Assembly (NCBI RefSeq): GCF_009728995.1
Contig: NZ_VTZW01000009.1
Location: forward strand, 188,501 to 252,500
Length of the DNA: 64,000 nt
From: Streptomonospora sp. PA3
GTDB lineage: Bacteria; Actinomycetota; Actinomycetes; Streptosporangiales; Streptosporangiaceae
Reading direction: 5' to 3'
Shown here in pieces: positions 45,925-53,654 of the stretch (the stretch's first letter is position 1; each line of letters starts with the position of its first letter). Made by a program: the position numbers and the translations under genes. The notes beneath the pieces were generated by a model. The model was not told the DNA's origin and made no database searches. It saw nothing but the letters and a program-made list of their open reading frames with translations.

Positions 45925-46236
45925 TCAGAAGTCCTGTGACGACTCGTGCGGGGCCGCGCCCGGGCCGGCTCCCGTCCGCGACCGCACCCCGCGCACGTGG
46001 ACCAGCCGCGCCAGGCGGATGATCGGCCGCACGAGCAGCTCGGCGCTGCCGATCAGGAAGCACCAGGTGCCCCACGTCTCCCAGGAGGGGGAGAAGAACA
46101 TGACGCTGCCGACGATGAACCACAGGGCGATCAGGATGTCGTTGGCGATGCTCGCCGCCTCGTAGCGGCGGCGGATCACCAGTTCTTCGGGCCCCACCCG
46201 CAGGACCAGGTGGGATCCGCGCCCGGATTCGGCCAT
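45925..46236 (-). CDS. YrhK-domain membrane protein
   Basis: About 103 aa. ELVIRRRYEAASIANDILIALWFIVGSVMFF (in part) and GTWCFLIGSAELLVRPIIRLARL are the hallmark of the YrhK domain, with two membrane helices and a cytoplasmic Arg-rich N-terminus. Function unknown. ATG 46236 with GAAAGGCGG is preferred to ATG 46257. It converges with the NTF2-like gene. Confidence 0.85.
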   Translation of the reverse strand: MAESGRGSHLVLRVGPEELVIRRRYEAASIANDILIALWFIVGSVMFFSPSWETWGTWCFLIGSAELLVRPIIRLARLVHVRGVRSRTGAGPGAAPHESSQDF

Positions 46237-46383
46237 GCCCCCGCCTTTCGCCGACATGTCCCCGGGGGCCTACTGCCCGGCGGCGGACGGGCCGATACAA
46301 GACGGGTGCGGGTAGATCGCGGCCGAGGGATCACGGCCCCGCTCGGAGCCGCGGCGGTCGGAAGGCGGGCGCTCAGCGCGCGC

Positions 46384-47319
46384 TCAGCTGTAGCCCCAGA
46401 GCTTCGCGTACTTCGCCAGTTCCGGGGAGAGCTTGTCGGCGTTCTCGATCTCGCGCGCGGCCTGGATACGGCCGGACCGGATGTTGGCGCTGCGGTCGCC
46501 CAGATTGGGAACGAACTCGCCGTGGTCGTGCTCGCCGTAGTCGAGCATGCCCGGCTCCCAGTCCACGTCCAGGTAGACGCAGAGCTTGCGCAGCGTCTCC
46601 TCGGGGTGGGCGGTGAGGTCCTCGTAGCGGACGGTGTGGCCCTCCAGGGCGTTGCGGCCCTTCTCCAGCGGCTCCAGGTACTTCAGCACGTTGGCTTCGA
46701 GCTGGTCCCGCGTCGCGGTGTTGTTCTTGCGGTTGGCCAGCGACGAGACGATGCCCTCGGGGTGGCGGAGCAGGAAGATGAACTTCGCGTGCGGCCAGGC
46801 GTGGCTCAGCCGCTCCCACGCCCACACGTTGCCCGGCGTCTTGTCGACGATGACGTCCTTGCCGCTGCGCTCCAGCTCCAGGTGCAGGATCCGGTCCCAC
46901 AGCACATGCTCGATCTCCAGCCGGTCCAGGCCCAGCTCGCCCATGGACTTGGCGGAGAAGTCCTCGGCCAGCTGCACCTCGATCGTGCGCAGGTGCAGCT
47001 CGTGGGGCGCGCGGATGCGCGAGTGGCTGTTGAGGAGCATCCGCAGCAGCGTCGAACCGGAACGCACGGGACTGATCACGAACACCGGCGAGGGCACGTG
47101 GCGGGCCACGATCGGCACGCCGTACTCGTAGTGCACGGTGTGCTTGGGCGGCCGGGCCTTCTTCGCCTTCGACGCCTTGGGTGCCTTGGGCGCCTGCGCG
47201 GACGAGCCGGCAGATGCCGGCGCGGCCGCACCGCCCTTCGCAGCGATGGACCGCGGCGGGCGGAGCGCTTCACCCAGCAGCCGCGCCCTGCGCTTGATGC
47301 CTGATCGCAGGTCGCTCAT
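46384..47319 (-). CDS. PAPS-dependent sulfotransferase
   Basis: A 311-aa protein. After a basic, Ala/Lys-rich N-terminus (residues 1-60) comes the PAPS loop VFVISPVRSGSTLLRMLLNS (about 78-97), then FIFLLRHPEGIVSSL, the 3'-phosphate motif, and RYEDLTAHPEETLRKLCVYL. It should move sulfate from PAPS to a hydroxyl or amine acceptor; the type with a Pro-Arg-Ser-Gly-Ser loop acts on glycolipids, sugars or peptides. ATG 47319 with GGAAGG nine bases before. A strongly AT-rich block lies 110-190 bp upstream. Confidence 0.9.
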   Translation of the reverse strand: MSDLRSGIKRRARLLGEALRPPRSIAAKGGAAAPASAGSSAQAPKAPKASKAKKARPPKHTVHYEYGVPIVARHVPSPVFVISPVRSGSTLLRMLLNSHSRIRAPHELHLRTIEVQLAEDFSAKSMGELGLDRLEIEHVLWDRILHLELERSGKDVIVDKTPGNVWAWERLSHAWPHAKFIFLLRHPEGIVSSLANRKNNTATRDQLEANVLKYLEPLEKGRNALEGHTVRYEDLTAHPEETLRKLCVYLDVDWEPGMLDYGEHDHGEFVPNLGDRSANIRSGRIQAAREIENADKLSPELAKYAKLWGYS

Positions 47320-47699
47320 CAGCCTCCGCCTTCCTGCCTGCAACGCCTGTACCTCGAAGAACGCAGTCCAGCCCGACCGCGTGCGGTGCGAGGGACACGC
47401 TGAGGGCGCGGGCGGGCTCGATGGCGCCTGAGATTACTGAATAAAAAATGTGTAAAACGTTAAGACTCAATAAATAGTGAATAACGGACGTAAGCTACCA
47501 CAGGCACCAAACGTCACAGCCGTTCCGGTTCCCGGCGAGCGGGTCCATGCGGGAGCGCCTCGGTCCGCCTCCGGTCATCCGAGGGCGTGTGGGCCGCGGG
47601 GGAGCGGTCGCAGGTGAGCGGCCGCGGGCGGGTGGCGGTCCCTTCGCGGTCGTCGCCGCGGGCGCGGCCGGTGCCAACGCCCGCCGCCGTCAGCGCGGT

Positions 47700-48036
47700 T
47701 ACGTCCTGTTTATGCGGCCGGTCACCACAGGAGGTTGCGGCAATGGGGCTGGGTTGCGCGAATCCCACCCGTCACCCGCCGCCGCCCCTAACGGAGGCGC
47801 TGCGCGCCACGTACTTGTTCTGCGCCGGCTTGCCGCTGAGCGGCGGTGCACCTGTGTTTCGGAGGCCCGCCACCGGTGGTGCGGCTCCACCTGGGAAGAA
47901 CCGCGTGCGCTCGGCGGCAAGCTGCGACCGCGCTACGCGAGGCGCGCCCATTGCCGCAACCTCGATGGTGGCCGCCCCAGGTGGTGCCCGGGGGGTTCCT
48001 GGAAAGCGGCGCCCCCGTCGTTCTTAGACACGGCCT
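47700..48036. repeat. Repeat element copy R6
   Basis: First of three direct tandem copies (period 332-337 bp). It starts ACGTCCTGTTTATGCGGCCG, contains both outer arms, and has a variant left inner arm (CTTGCCGCTGAGCGGCG) that no longer matches its right partner fully. Confidence 0.85.
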
Positions 48037-48368
48037 ACGTCCTGTTTAAGTAGTCGGTCACCACAGGAGGTTGCGGCAATGGGGCTGTGATGCGCGAAGC
48101 GCTGCGCGCCAGCTTGCCGCTGAGCGGCGGTGCACTTTCGCGCCGGAGGTCCGCCACCGGTGGTGCGGCTCCACCTGGGAAGAATCGCGTGCGCTCGGCG
48201 GCAAGGAAACACGTGACGCGCAGCGTCTCCGTTGGGGTGGTGGTGGGCTGACGGGCGGGCCGCGCTACGCGAGGCGCGCCCATTGCCGCAACCTTGATGG
48301 TGGCCGCCACAGGTGGTATCCGGGGGGTTCCTGGCAAGCGGCGCCCCCGTCGTTCTTAGACACGGCCT
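48037..48368. repeat. Repeat element copy R7
   Basis: Second tandem copy, exactly 332 bp from ACGTCCTGTTTAAGTAGTCG to the next such sequence. It shares the ending CCCCCGTCGTTCTTAGACAC with R6, showing that the unit ends there. Confidence 0.85.
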
Positions 48369-48700
48369 ACGTCCTGTTTAAGAAGTCGGTCACCCCAGGA
48401 GGTTGCGGCAATGGGGCTGTGATGCGCGAAGCGCTGCGCGCCGGCTTGCCGCCGAGCGCACGGCGCACCTTTGCGCCGGGGCCCGCCACCGGTGGTGCGG
48501 CTCCACCTGGGAAGAACCGCGTGCGCTCGGCGGCAAGGAAACACGTGACGCGCAGCGTCTCCGTTGGGGTGGTGGCGGGCTGACGGGCGGGCCGCGCTAC
48601 GCGAACCGCGCCCATTGCCGCAACCTCGATGGTGGCCGCCCCAGGTGGTATCCGGGGGGTTCCTGGCAAGCGGCGCCCCCGTCGTTCTTGGAGACGGCCT
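48369..48700. repeat. Repeat element copy R8 (best-preserved palindrome)
   Basis: Three nested inverted pairs: outer GAGGTTGCGGCAATGGG (48399-48415) with CCCATTGCCGCAACCTC (48611-48627); middle CTTGCCGCCGAGCGCAC (48445-48461) with GTGCGCTCGGCGGCAAG (48521-48537), both exact 17-mers; and apex GGTGG-tgcggct-CCACC (48491-48507). The right end overlaps the stop codon of the next gene. Confidence 0.9.
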
Positions 48701-48935
48701 ATCCCTCGCCGCTGTCGCCCGTGCCCCGGTGCATCTTGCGCAGGCGGAACGCGGCCACCGCGACGAACGCGACCGCGAGCGCGGCGCCGACCGCCCCCGC
48801 CACGCCCAGGCCGGTCTCGGCTCGGGCGACGGCCGTGAGGAGGGAAACCGCGGCGAACGCGCCCAGCGACAGCCCGGCGATCACCTGGATCCGGGCTTCG
48901 ATGTCGCCGTCCGATCCCCCTTCGGTCGCGCCCAT
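48699..48935 (-). CDS. Small two-helix membrane protein
   Basis: A 78-aa protein: acidic start (MGATEGGSDGDIEARIQ), helix VIAGLSLGAFAAVSLLTAVA, helix VAGAVGAALAVAFVAVAAF, then RLRKMHRG. ATG 48935 follows GAAGGGAG. Not recognised; it resembles many small actinobacterial membrane proteins. Its stop codon lies in the boundary of repeat R8. Confidence 0.6.
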   Translation of the reverse strand: MGATEGGSDGDIEARIQVIAGLSLGAFAAVSLLTAVARAETGLGVAGAVGAALAVAFVAVAAFRLRKMHRGTGDSGEG

Positions 48936-49202
48936 GCTGCTCCCTTCGCCGACATCCGCCGGCCCCCCGCCGACGGTCCGGACGACGCCCGCCCCGTTCC
49001 CTCGGGCCGCCCACCGGCCGCCCGGGAGGTCAGGCGTACATCCGCTCTCCTGGGGATACCGTCCGGTGCGCACCGGGAAACACCGGACACGCCGAACAAC
49101 CGCTCTGGAAGGCGGATCGGGGAGAGGAGTCGTGAAGGGGGAGTAGCGGCAGGTGCGCGCAGTGTTCGCCGCGCGCTTGGAGGTGTCGGATGAGTCTCCG
49201 CG

Positions 49203-49454
49203 CTACAGCTCGGCGGCGCGGGCTGCGGTGAGGAAGGCGTGCCACTCGGCGGCCGGGAAGGTGAGGTGCCCGGCCTCCGGGTGCTTCGAGTCGCGCAGGG
49301 CCGCGCCAGCGGGGAGGTCGGCGACTTCCACACAGTCTTGATGCTGGCCGCTGTGTGTGCTCTTGCGGAAAGTCGAAGGGACGTGGGCGACCTCTACGCA
49401 GTTGGGTGCCTGTCCGCTGTAGCTGCTCTTCCTGAAGATCAGACCATGATTCAT
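49203..49454 (-). CDS. DUF397 protein with duplicated N-terminal motif
   Basis: An 83-aa protein. FRKSSYSGQAPNCVEVA is repeated as FRKSTHSGQHQDCVEVADLP, then ALRDSKHPEAGHLTFPAAEWHAFL completes a standard DUF397 domain, so the gene carries one and a half units. DUF397 proteins accompany WhiJ-type regulators in actinomycetes and are thought to modulate them. Its ATG overlaps the regulator's stop (ATGA), so translation is coupled. Confidence 0.93.
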   Translation of the reverse strand: MNHGLIFRKSSYSGQAPNCVEVAHVPSTFRKSTHSGQHQDCVEVADLPAGAALRDSKHPEAGHLTFPAAEWHAFLTAARAAEL

Positions 49455-50314
49455 GAGGCGCTCTCTAAGGTCTTGGCCAGGTCATCGATGAACCTCGCTG
49501 CTTGGGAGGTGCTGATGGCAGCGCCTTGGATGTCACCGAATGTCGCATTATACCGCTCTACGTCCCCAGGCTGCTCGAAGAAGACCGAGTCTGTGATGGT
49601 GTCGACGTGAACGATCGGCGGATTGATCGGGTCTGAGAATTCCAGGATGCTAAAGGGCGCAGCGAGGGCGGCATGAGAGCCGGCGTCGAACGGGAGTACC
49701 TGGATGTCGACGTTCGGCAGCTCAGCCATGTACAGCAGATGTCGCAACTGAGCCGCCATGATTTGCGGCCCGCCGATCATGCGGCGTAGTGCCGCTTCGT
49801 CCATGACGACCCGCAGGCGCACCGGGTCGAACTTCGTGAGGATTTCCCGTCGAGCGATCCGTGCTTGGACGCGGCGTTCGATGTCCTCGGGGCCTGTGTA
49901 GCGGCCTCCCTGGAAGAGCGCTTCGGCGTACTCGGGAGTCTGGAGCAGGCCGGGTATCACCAGTCCCTCGAAGCACCGGATCACAGACGCCTCGGCCTCG
50001 AAGTCCGGTAGGGCCTGATCGCCGAAGACTTCCCGGTACTTCGACCACCATCCCCGCTCCTTGGCATCGCGCGCGAGCGCGTGCATGGCCCTGCGCTTGT
50101 CGGGATCGGTGATCTTGTAGAGATCCATCATCTTGTCGAGATCAGCGGAGCTGATCCGCTTGGTCTCTGTTGTCTCGATCTTGCTGATCTTGGAAGCCGT
50201 CCAGCCCAAAGCCTGTCCGGCCTGGGTGACGTTCAGCTTGGCCTGCTCGCGGCCCTGCTTCAGCTCGGTGGCAAGCCGACGGAGGCGAAGAGTGGGGCTG
50301 TGGGAGTGGTGCAT
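49451..50314 (-). CDS. WhiJ-type XRE regulator (HTH plus DUF5753)
   Basis: A 287-aa protein. The XRE helix-turn-helix is at about 15-60 (LKQGREQAKLNVTQAGQALGWT, then ASKISKIET in separate segments), followed by the DUF5753 domain (VIRCFEGLVIPGLLQTPEYAEALFQ in part; FSILEFSDPINPPIVHVDT). In Streptomyces WhiJ and its paralogues repress development and are tied to DUF397 proteins. ATG 50314 begins the conserved MHHSHSPTLRLRRLATEL. Two 15-bp palindromes just upstream are probably its operators. Confidence 0.92.
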   Translation of the reverse strand: MHHSHSPTLRLRRLATELKQGREQAKLNVTQAGQALGWTASKISKIETTETKRISSADLDKMMDLYKITDPDKRRAMHALARDAKERGWWSKYREVFGDQALPDFEAEASVIRCFEGLVIPGLLQTPEYAEALFQGGRYTGPEDIERRVQARIARREILTKFDPVRLRVVMDEAALRRMIGGPQIMAAQLRHLLYMAELPNVDIQVLPFDAGSHAALAAPFSILEFSDPINPPIVHVDTITDSVFFEQPGDVERYNATFGDIQGAAISTSQAARFIDDLAKTLESAS

Positions 50315-50335
50315 GGGGGAGAGCCTAGCCAAATT

Positions 50336-50350
50336 CTCGACATTGTCGAG
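50336..50350. promoter_or_regulatory. Palindromic operator 1 of the WhiJ-type cluster
   Basis: CTCGACATTGTCGAG, a perfect odd-centred palindrome 22 bp upstream of the XRE regulator start. Confidence 0.8.
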
Positions 50351-50357
50351 TTCTCTA

Positions 50358-50385
50358 TTGACACTCGACAATGTCGAGCTACTGT
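50358..50385 (+). promoter_or_regulatory. Promoter for the RsbW-like ATPase, overlapped by an operator
   Basis: TTGACA (50358-50363) and TACTGT (50380-50385) are separated by 16 bases, and operator 2 lies exactly between them. Confidence 0.65.
50364..50378. promoter_or_regulatory. Palindromic operator 2 of the WhiJ-type cluster
   Basis: CTCGACAATGTCGAG, identical to operator 1 except for the central base, 28 bp away. It fills the spacer of the rightward promoter, so a bound repressor would shut it off. Confidence 0.8.
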
Positions 50386-50571
50386 GAGTGTGTAACCGGT
50401 CACTGCACCATCACCCGCAGTGCCCAACGCCCAAGCTACTAACCGCCCGTCGCCCTGTCCGAAAAACGGACCAACCCACGGGCACCGGGACCGGTACCGG
50501 CACCACACGGCCACCCGCAGCACGCCCCTTCACACAGCCTCAGCTTCAGCCTCAGCACACCAGGAGTCGCC

Positions 50572-51132
50572 ATGCCCGCTTGCGCTGCCCTCGTCCGGCT
50601 ACCGTCCGTAACGGTCCCGCTCGGACTCCTCGTGCCCTGGCACAAGCAGCACTACTTCGACCCGGCCGCCCCGCGCGCGAACTTCCGCAGCCGGGCGTTC
50701 ACCTTCTGGGGCGACACGGCCCTCTTCCCGCTGGTCCACGCCTTCCTCGGCGCCTGCGTGGCGGGCCGGGACCCCGACTACCGGTACCTCTTCGACCTGC
50801 TGGGCACCGAACTCGCGGCCAACGCCGTCCGGCACTCGCGCTCGGGCGAACCCGGCGGCAGGTACACCCTGCGGGTGGACCGCTGCGCCGAAGGGATGAC
50901 CTTCACCTGCCGCGACGGCGGTCTGCCGGAGACCCGCGCGCTGGACGCCCGCGCTCGCGCTCACCTGTCGCCGGATCCCGCCGGCCTGGAGGCCGACGCC
51001 GAACGGGGCCGCGGGCTGGCGCTGGTAGACGCCCTGTCCACCAGGTGGGGCGACAACGGCCTGGCGACCCACCGACACGTGTGGTTCCACCTGGCCTACG
51101 ACCTCTCGGAAAGCAAATGGCGCGGCGCCTGA
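50572..51132 (+). CDS. RsbW-like ATP-binding protein of the WhiJ-type cluster
   Basis: A 186-aa GHKL ATPase. The N box is LFDLLGTELAANAVRHSRSG, the G1 box TFTCRDGGLPE and the G2 box ERGRGLALVDALSTRWG. In AbaA/WhiJ clusters such a gene accompanies the XRE and DUF397 genes, as here, and may act as an anti-sigma or regulatory kinase. ATG 50572 has CAGGAG. It has a long leader (about 180 bp) after the operator-overlapped promoter. Confidence 0.9.
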   Translation: MPACAALVRLPSVTVPLGLLVPWHKQHYFDPAAPRANFRSRAFTFWGDTALFPLVHAFLGACVAGRDPDYRYLFDLLGTELAANAVRHSRSGEPGGRYTLRVDRCAEGMTFTCRDGGLPETRALDARARAHLSPDPAGLEADAERGRGLALVDALSTRWGDNGLATHRHVWFHLAYDLSESKWRGA

Positions 51133-51157
51133 GCCCCCCGGTCCCAGGCGCCGCGCC
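51119..51157 (+). terminator. Terminator hairpin overlapping the ATPase stop codon
   Basis: GGCGCGGCGCCTG (51119-51131) pairs perfectly with CAGGCGCCGCGCC (51145-51157) around a 13-base loop. Confidence 0.75.
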
Positions 51158-51245
51158 TATCCCCCCTACATGGCCTAGACAAGGCTCCCCCACCTGTCAG
51201 GGCCACTGTGTCCCGCCCCCGGCTTGCGCCCTTAGGAGCTGAACT

Positions 51246-51893
51246 GTGTCCAAGATTAGCGCTACTCCGACCCCTGCCGTAGCCGTTTCCGCAGGATCTT
51301 CGGAGGAAAGTGCTTACCAATTCCGTGAGCCCTCCGAGCAGGCGCTTCAGTATGCCCGGGAAGCCCCGAGTGCGCATATTTGCACTTCAAAAGCGGCTCC
51401 CCCGGCCACAAATGCCTATGAGGGCGGTGCATGCCGGTCGTGCCTGCACCCGCCCTGCCGCACCCGGCGCGCCGCCCGGCAGCCGCGCAGGCGCGGACAC
51501 ACCGCCGAATTCGCACCCGAACACCGCAATGCGGCCGTGATCCAGGCGCGCTACCCGGGCACGGCCGTCTGGTTCGGCGAGGCGACCCAGTCCTACTGGG
51601 CCATCACCCGTATCGGACTCGTCGAGGCCCGCGACACCGACGCGCTGCTGCTCGCCCTGTGGGCCGGAACGACCCCCACCCGCGCCGAGGCGCCCGCCCC
51701 CGCCCGGTCGGCCGGGCCCGCCCGGCCCGCCCGGCCGTCGCCCCCGCTCAGCGGCGCCGAGCCGGTCCCTCCCGCTCGTCCCGTCGCTCCACCGGGGCCG
51801 CCGTCGCCGCCCGAGACCGGTGCCGCGCCGCCGCCACCGCAGCCGCGACTCCGCCTACCCCGACCAACCCGGCCCCCAAGGCCACCCACATGA
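51246..51893 (+). CDS. Hypothetical protein with a small conserved-looking core
   Basis: A 215-aa frame from GTG 51246, which has AGGAG eight bases upstream. Only residues about 93-145 (VIQARYPGTAVWFGEATQSYW, split; LVEARDTDALLLALWAG) look like a folded domain; they resemble a small unnamed domain often found near XRE/DUF397 genes. Residues 42-70 hold several Cys (HICTSKAAPP; GACRSCLHPPCRTR). The last 70 residues are Pro/Ala/Arg-rich and overlap the antisense end of the DUF6082 gene by 146 bp, so the true end of one or the other is uncertain. Confidence 0.5.
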   Translation: MSKISATPTPAVAVSAGSSEESAYQFREPSEQALQYAREAPSAHICTSKAAPPATNAYEGGACRSCLHPPCRTRRAARQPRRRGHTAEFAPEHRNAAVIQARYPGTAVWFGEATQSYWAITRIGLVEARDTDALLLALWAGTTPTRAEAPAPARSAGPARPARPSPPLSGAEPVPPARPVAPPGPPSPPETGAAPPPPQPRLRLPRPTRPPRPPT

Positions 51894-52563
51894 CCCGCCG
51901 CCCGCCGCCGCCCGTCCCGGCGCCCGCGCCGTCCTCGGGCGGCGGCTCCGCCGCCCGCTGAAACTCCTCGTCGAGGATTCGATGGAACCGGCGCGCCCTG
52001 CGGGTATCCGCCGTGCGCAGCCGCACCGCACGTACCCGGCCCCAGAACTCCCAGCCGACCCGGCCCGCGAACAGGTTGCCCGCGAGCGCCCGCACATGCT
52101 CGTCGCCGATCGCGCGCGAGTCGTAGGCCATCTCCCACTGCGAGATGATCATGTTGGTGTACATGCTCTGGCGCTGCGCGGCCGGGTCGGTCATGGGGAG
52201 GTTGGCGCCCCAGCATCGCGCGTACTCGGGGCTCTCCATGGCCATGCGCAGCAGCTCGCTGTTGGAGTCGCGCAGGGCGAGCTCGCGGGAGATCCGCGTC
52301 TCGCGCGCCTGGAGCACCAGCGTCGCGACCACGCCGAGGAGAGCCAGACCGGCCAGCAGCGCGGACGCGGCGCCGTAGGTCTGCCCGATGAGGCTCAGGC
52401 CCTCCCAGTCGTCGCTGATACCCCGTACGGCCCCCAGCGCGATCGGCGAGAGGCCGATCGATGCGGCGACGAAAACCGCCAGCAGCGTGAGCAGGATGGG
52501 GACGAACACACGGACGGCGGCGCGGTCGTGGCGCGCCGCCGTGGATCTCGATCCCTCTGTCAC
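51748..52563 (-). CDS. DUF6082 family membrane protein
   Basis: A 271-aa protein. Two N-terminal membrane helices (VFVPILLTLLAVFVAASIGL and ALLAGLALLGVVATLVL), then a cytoplasmic domain typical of DUF6082 (LRMAMESPEYARCWG; QRQSMYTNMIISQWEMAYD; VGWEFWGRVRAVRL), and a third hydrophobic stretch near residue 235 with an Arg/Ala-rich tail. DUF6082 is found in actinomycetes; function unknown. GTG 52563 is 16 bp downstream of the DUF6879 stop, so both may be co-transcribed. Confidence 0.85.
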   Translation of the reverse strand: MTEGSRSTAARHDRAAVRVFVPILLTLLAVFVAASIGLSPIALGAVRGISDDWEGLSLIGQTYGAASALLAGLALLGVVATLVLQARETRISRELALRDSNSELLRMAMESPEYARCWGANLPMTDPAAQRQSMYTNMIISQWEMAYDSRAIGDEHVRALAGNLFAGRVGWEFWGRVRAVRLRTADTRRARRFHRILDEEFQRAAEPPPEDGAGAGTGGGGRRVMWVALGAGLVGVGGVAAAVAAARHRSRAATAAPVERRDEREGPARRR

Positions 52564-52579
52564 CGGGACTCCCGGCCCT

Positions 52580-53188
52580 TCAGGCGCGGACGGCGGGCGG
52601 CGGCAGGGGCGCGATCTCGCGCTGGAAGTAGTCCGGCAAGGGCTCGCCGGCCTCGAAAAGCGCGGCCAGCTCGTCGGCGGCCTCGCCGATCGCGCCACGG
52701 TCGTCGATCCGCCAGGCGCCGTCGGCGCGGCCCGAGGAGTCATAGCGGACCAGGAACATCACCCGGCCGCCGAGGATCACGATCTCGGGCAGCGGGCGCT
52801 CGCGCTCCAGGTGTGCCACCTGCCTTCGCGGGACTACGCGGAGCGCCTGACCGGCCTCGGCGAGGAGGCGCAGAAACTGCATCTCCCACTGGAGATAGGG
52901 GCTGACCGGGTCCTCCACCACGCGGATGCGCCGGGTCTGCACGCCGACTTCGCGATCCTTGGCCGCCATGGCCTCGGCATCGGCCCGGTCGGCTTCGTTC
53001 AGCTCCAGCGCGCGCTCCCAGTCGCCGGCGGCGAACGCCTCCCAACTGGCGTCACCGGGCTCCTGGAAGTGCTGCGCGCGCTCCAGTTTCCAGAACACCC
53101 CGCCTTCTTGGTAGGCACTCCAGTACTGGGCGAGGTAGTCCTTGCGCTCCAGCGGTACGGCGGGCAGCTCGCGCAGCCGCTCAAGCAT
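52580..53188 (-). CDS. DUF6879 family protein (copy A)
   Basis: A 202-aa protein. GGVFWKLERAQHFQEPGDASWEAF (in part), then WEMQFLRLLAEAGQALRVV, PEIVILGGRVMFLVRYD and LPDYFQREIAPLPPP match its paralogue at 53655-54227 along the whole length. DUF6879 proteins sit beside WhiJ-type regulators in Streptomyces and relatives; no function is established. ATG 53188 overlaps the end of the small partner gene by eight bases and has GGAGA upstream. Confidence 0.88.
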   Translation of the reverse strand: MLERLRELPAVPLERKDYLAQYWSAYQEGGVFWKLERAQHFQEPGDASWEAFAAGDWERALELNEADRADAEAMAAKDREVGVQTRRIRVVEDPVSPYLQWEMQFLRLLAEAGQALRVVPRRQVAHLERERPLPEIVILGGRVMFLVRYDSSGRADGAWRIDDRGAIGEAADELAALFEAGEPLPDYFQREIAPLPPPAVRA

Positions 53189-53450
53189 CGGGGATCTCCG
53201 GCTTGGCAGCGGTGAGCGTGATCCGCGGGATGACCACGAGCCGCTCGTCTCCGCCGATGCTGACACCGTCGGGAAGCCGGCCGCGGTAGGCCTCGGTCGC
53301 GTCACGACCGATGACGGCGATGTCACCGTTGTCGAGTTCCCAGATGTCGGGGCATTCCGGCCCGGCTTTGGTGACGCCGAGCGCGATAGGCGCCTTGCCG
53401 ATCCGGCGCCGCAGGCCGGCACGGGAGTCGGCTTCCCAGGGGCGGTTCAT
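53181..53450 (-). CDS. Small partner protein of DUF6879
   Basis: An 89-aa protein: GPECPDIWELDNGDIAVIGRD, then GVSIGGDERLVVIPRITLTAAK. This small beta-rich protein recurs upstream of DUF6879 genes. GAGGAG precedes ATG 53450. The overlap with copy A (8 bp) indicates coupled synthesis, a pattern seen for two-protein modules such as toxin-antitoxin pairs, but nothing in the sequence shows such an activity. Confidence 0.8.
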   Translation of the reverse strand: MNRPWEADSRAGLRRRIGKAPIALGVTKAGPECPDIWELDNGDIAVIGRDATEAYRGRLPDGVSIGGDERLVVIPRITLTAAKPEIPDA

Positions 53451-53654
53451 CGAGTCTCCTCGGTCGCGAAGGGAGGGACGTTGGAAATGCCCCCGACTCG
53501 GCCGCACAAAACGTCGGCCGGGTTTTCGGGCATCGCCGAGCCCGCATCGTTCCGGCCGATAACAATGAACCGGCGATCCGGCGCTCACGCCCGAACGCGG
53601 ATGAGCCAGGCGGGAATGAACCGGGCGGGGATCGCGCATCGGCGTGTCCGCGGC

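Larger units (their letters stand above)
47320..48698. other. 1.38-kb gene-free region: AT-rich patch then three tandem repeat elements
   Basis: At about 47430-47505 the DNA turns sharply AT-rich (ACTGAATAAAAAATGTGTAA, then CAATAAATAGTGAATAAC), probably the sulfotransferase promoter. From 47700 to 48700 it is three tandem copies of the dispersed element. No gene is supported. Confidence 0.6.

Noticed and set aside
47700-48700. Tandem repeats considered as an insertion sequence or CRISPR
   Set aside because: No transposase, no direct-repeat/spacer pattern, and the unit is an internally palindromic 332-bp block.
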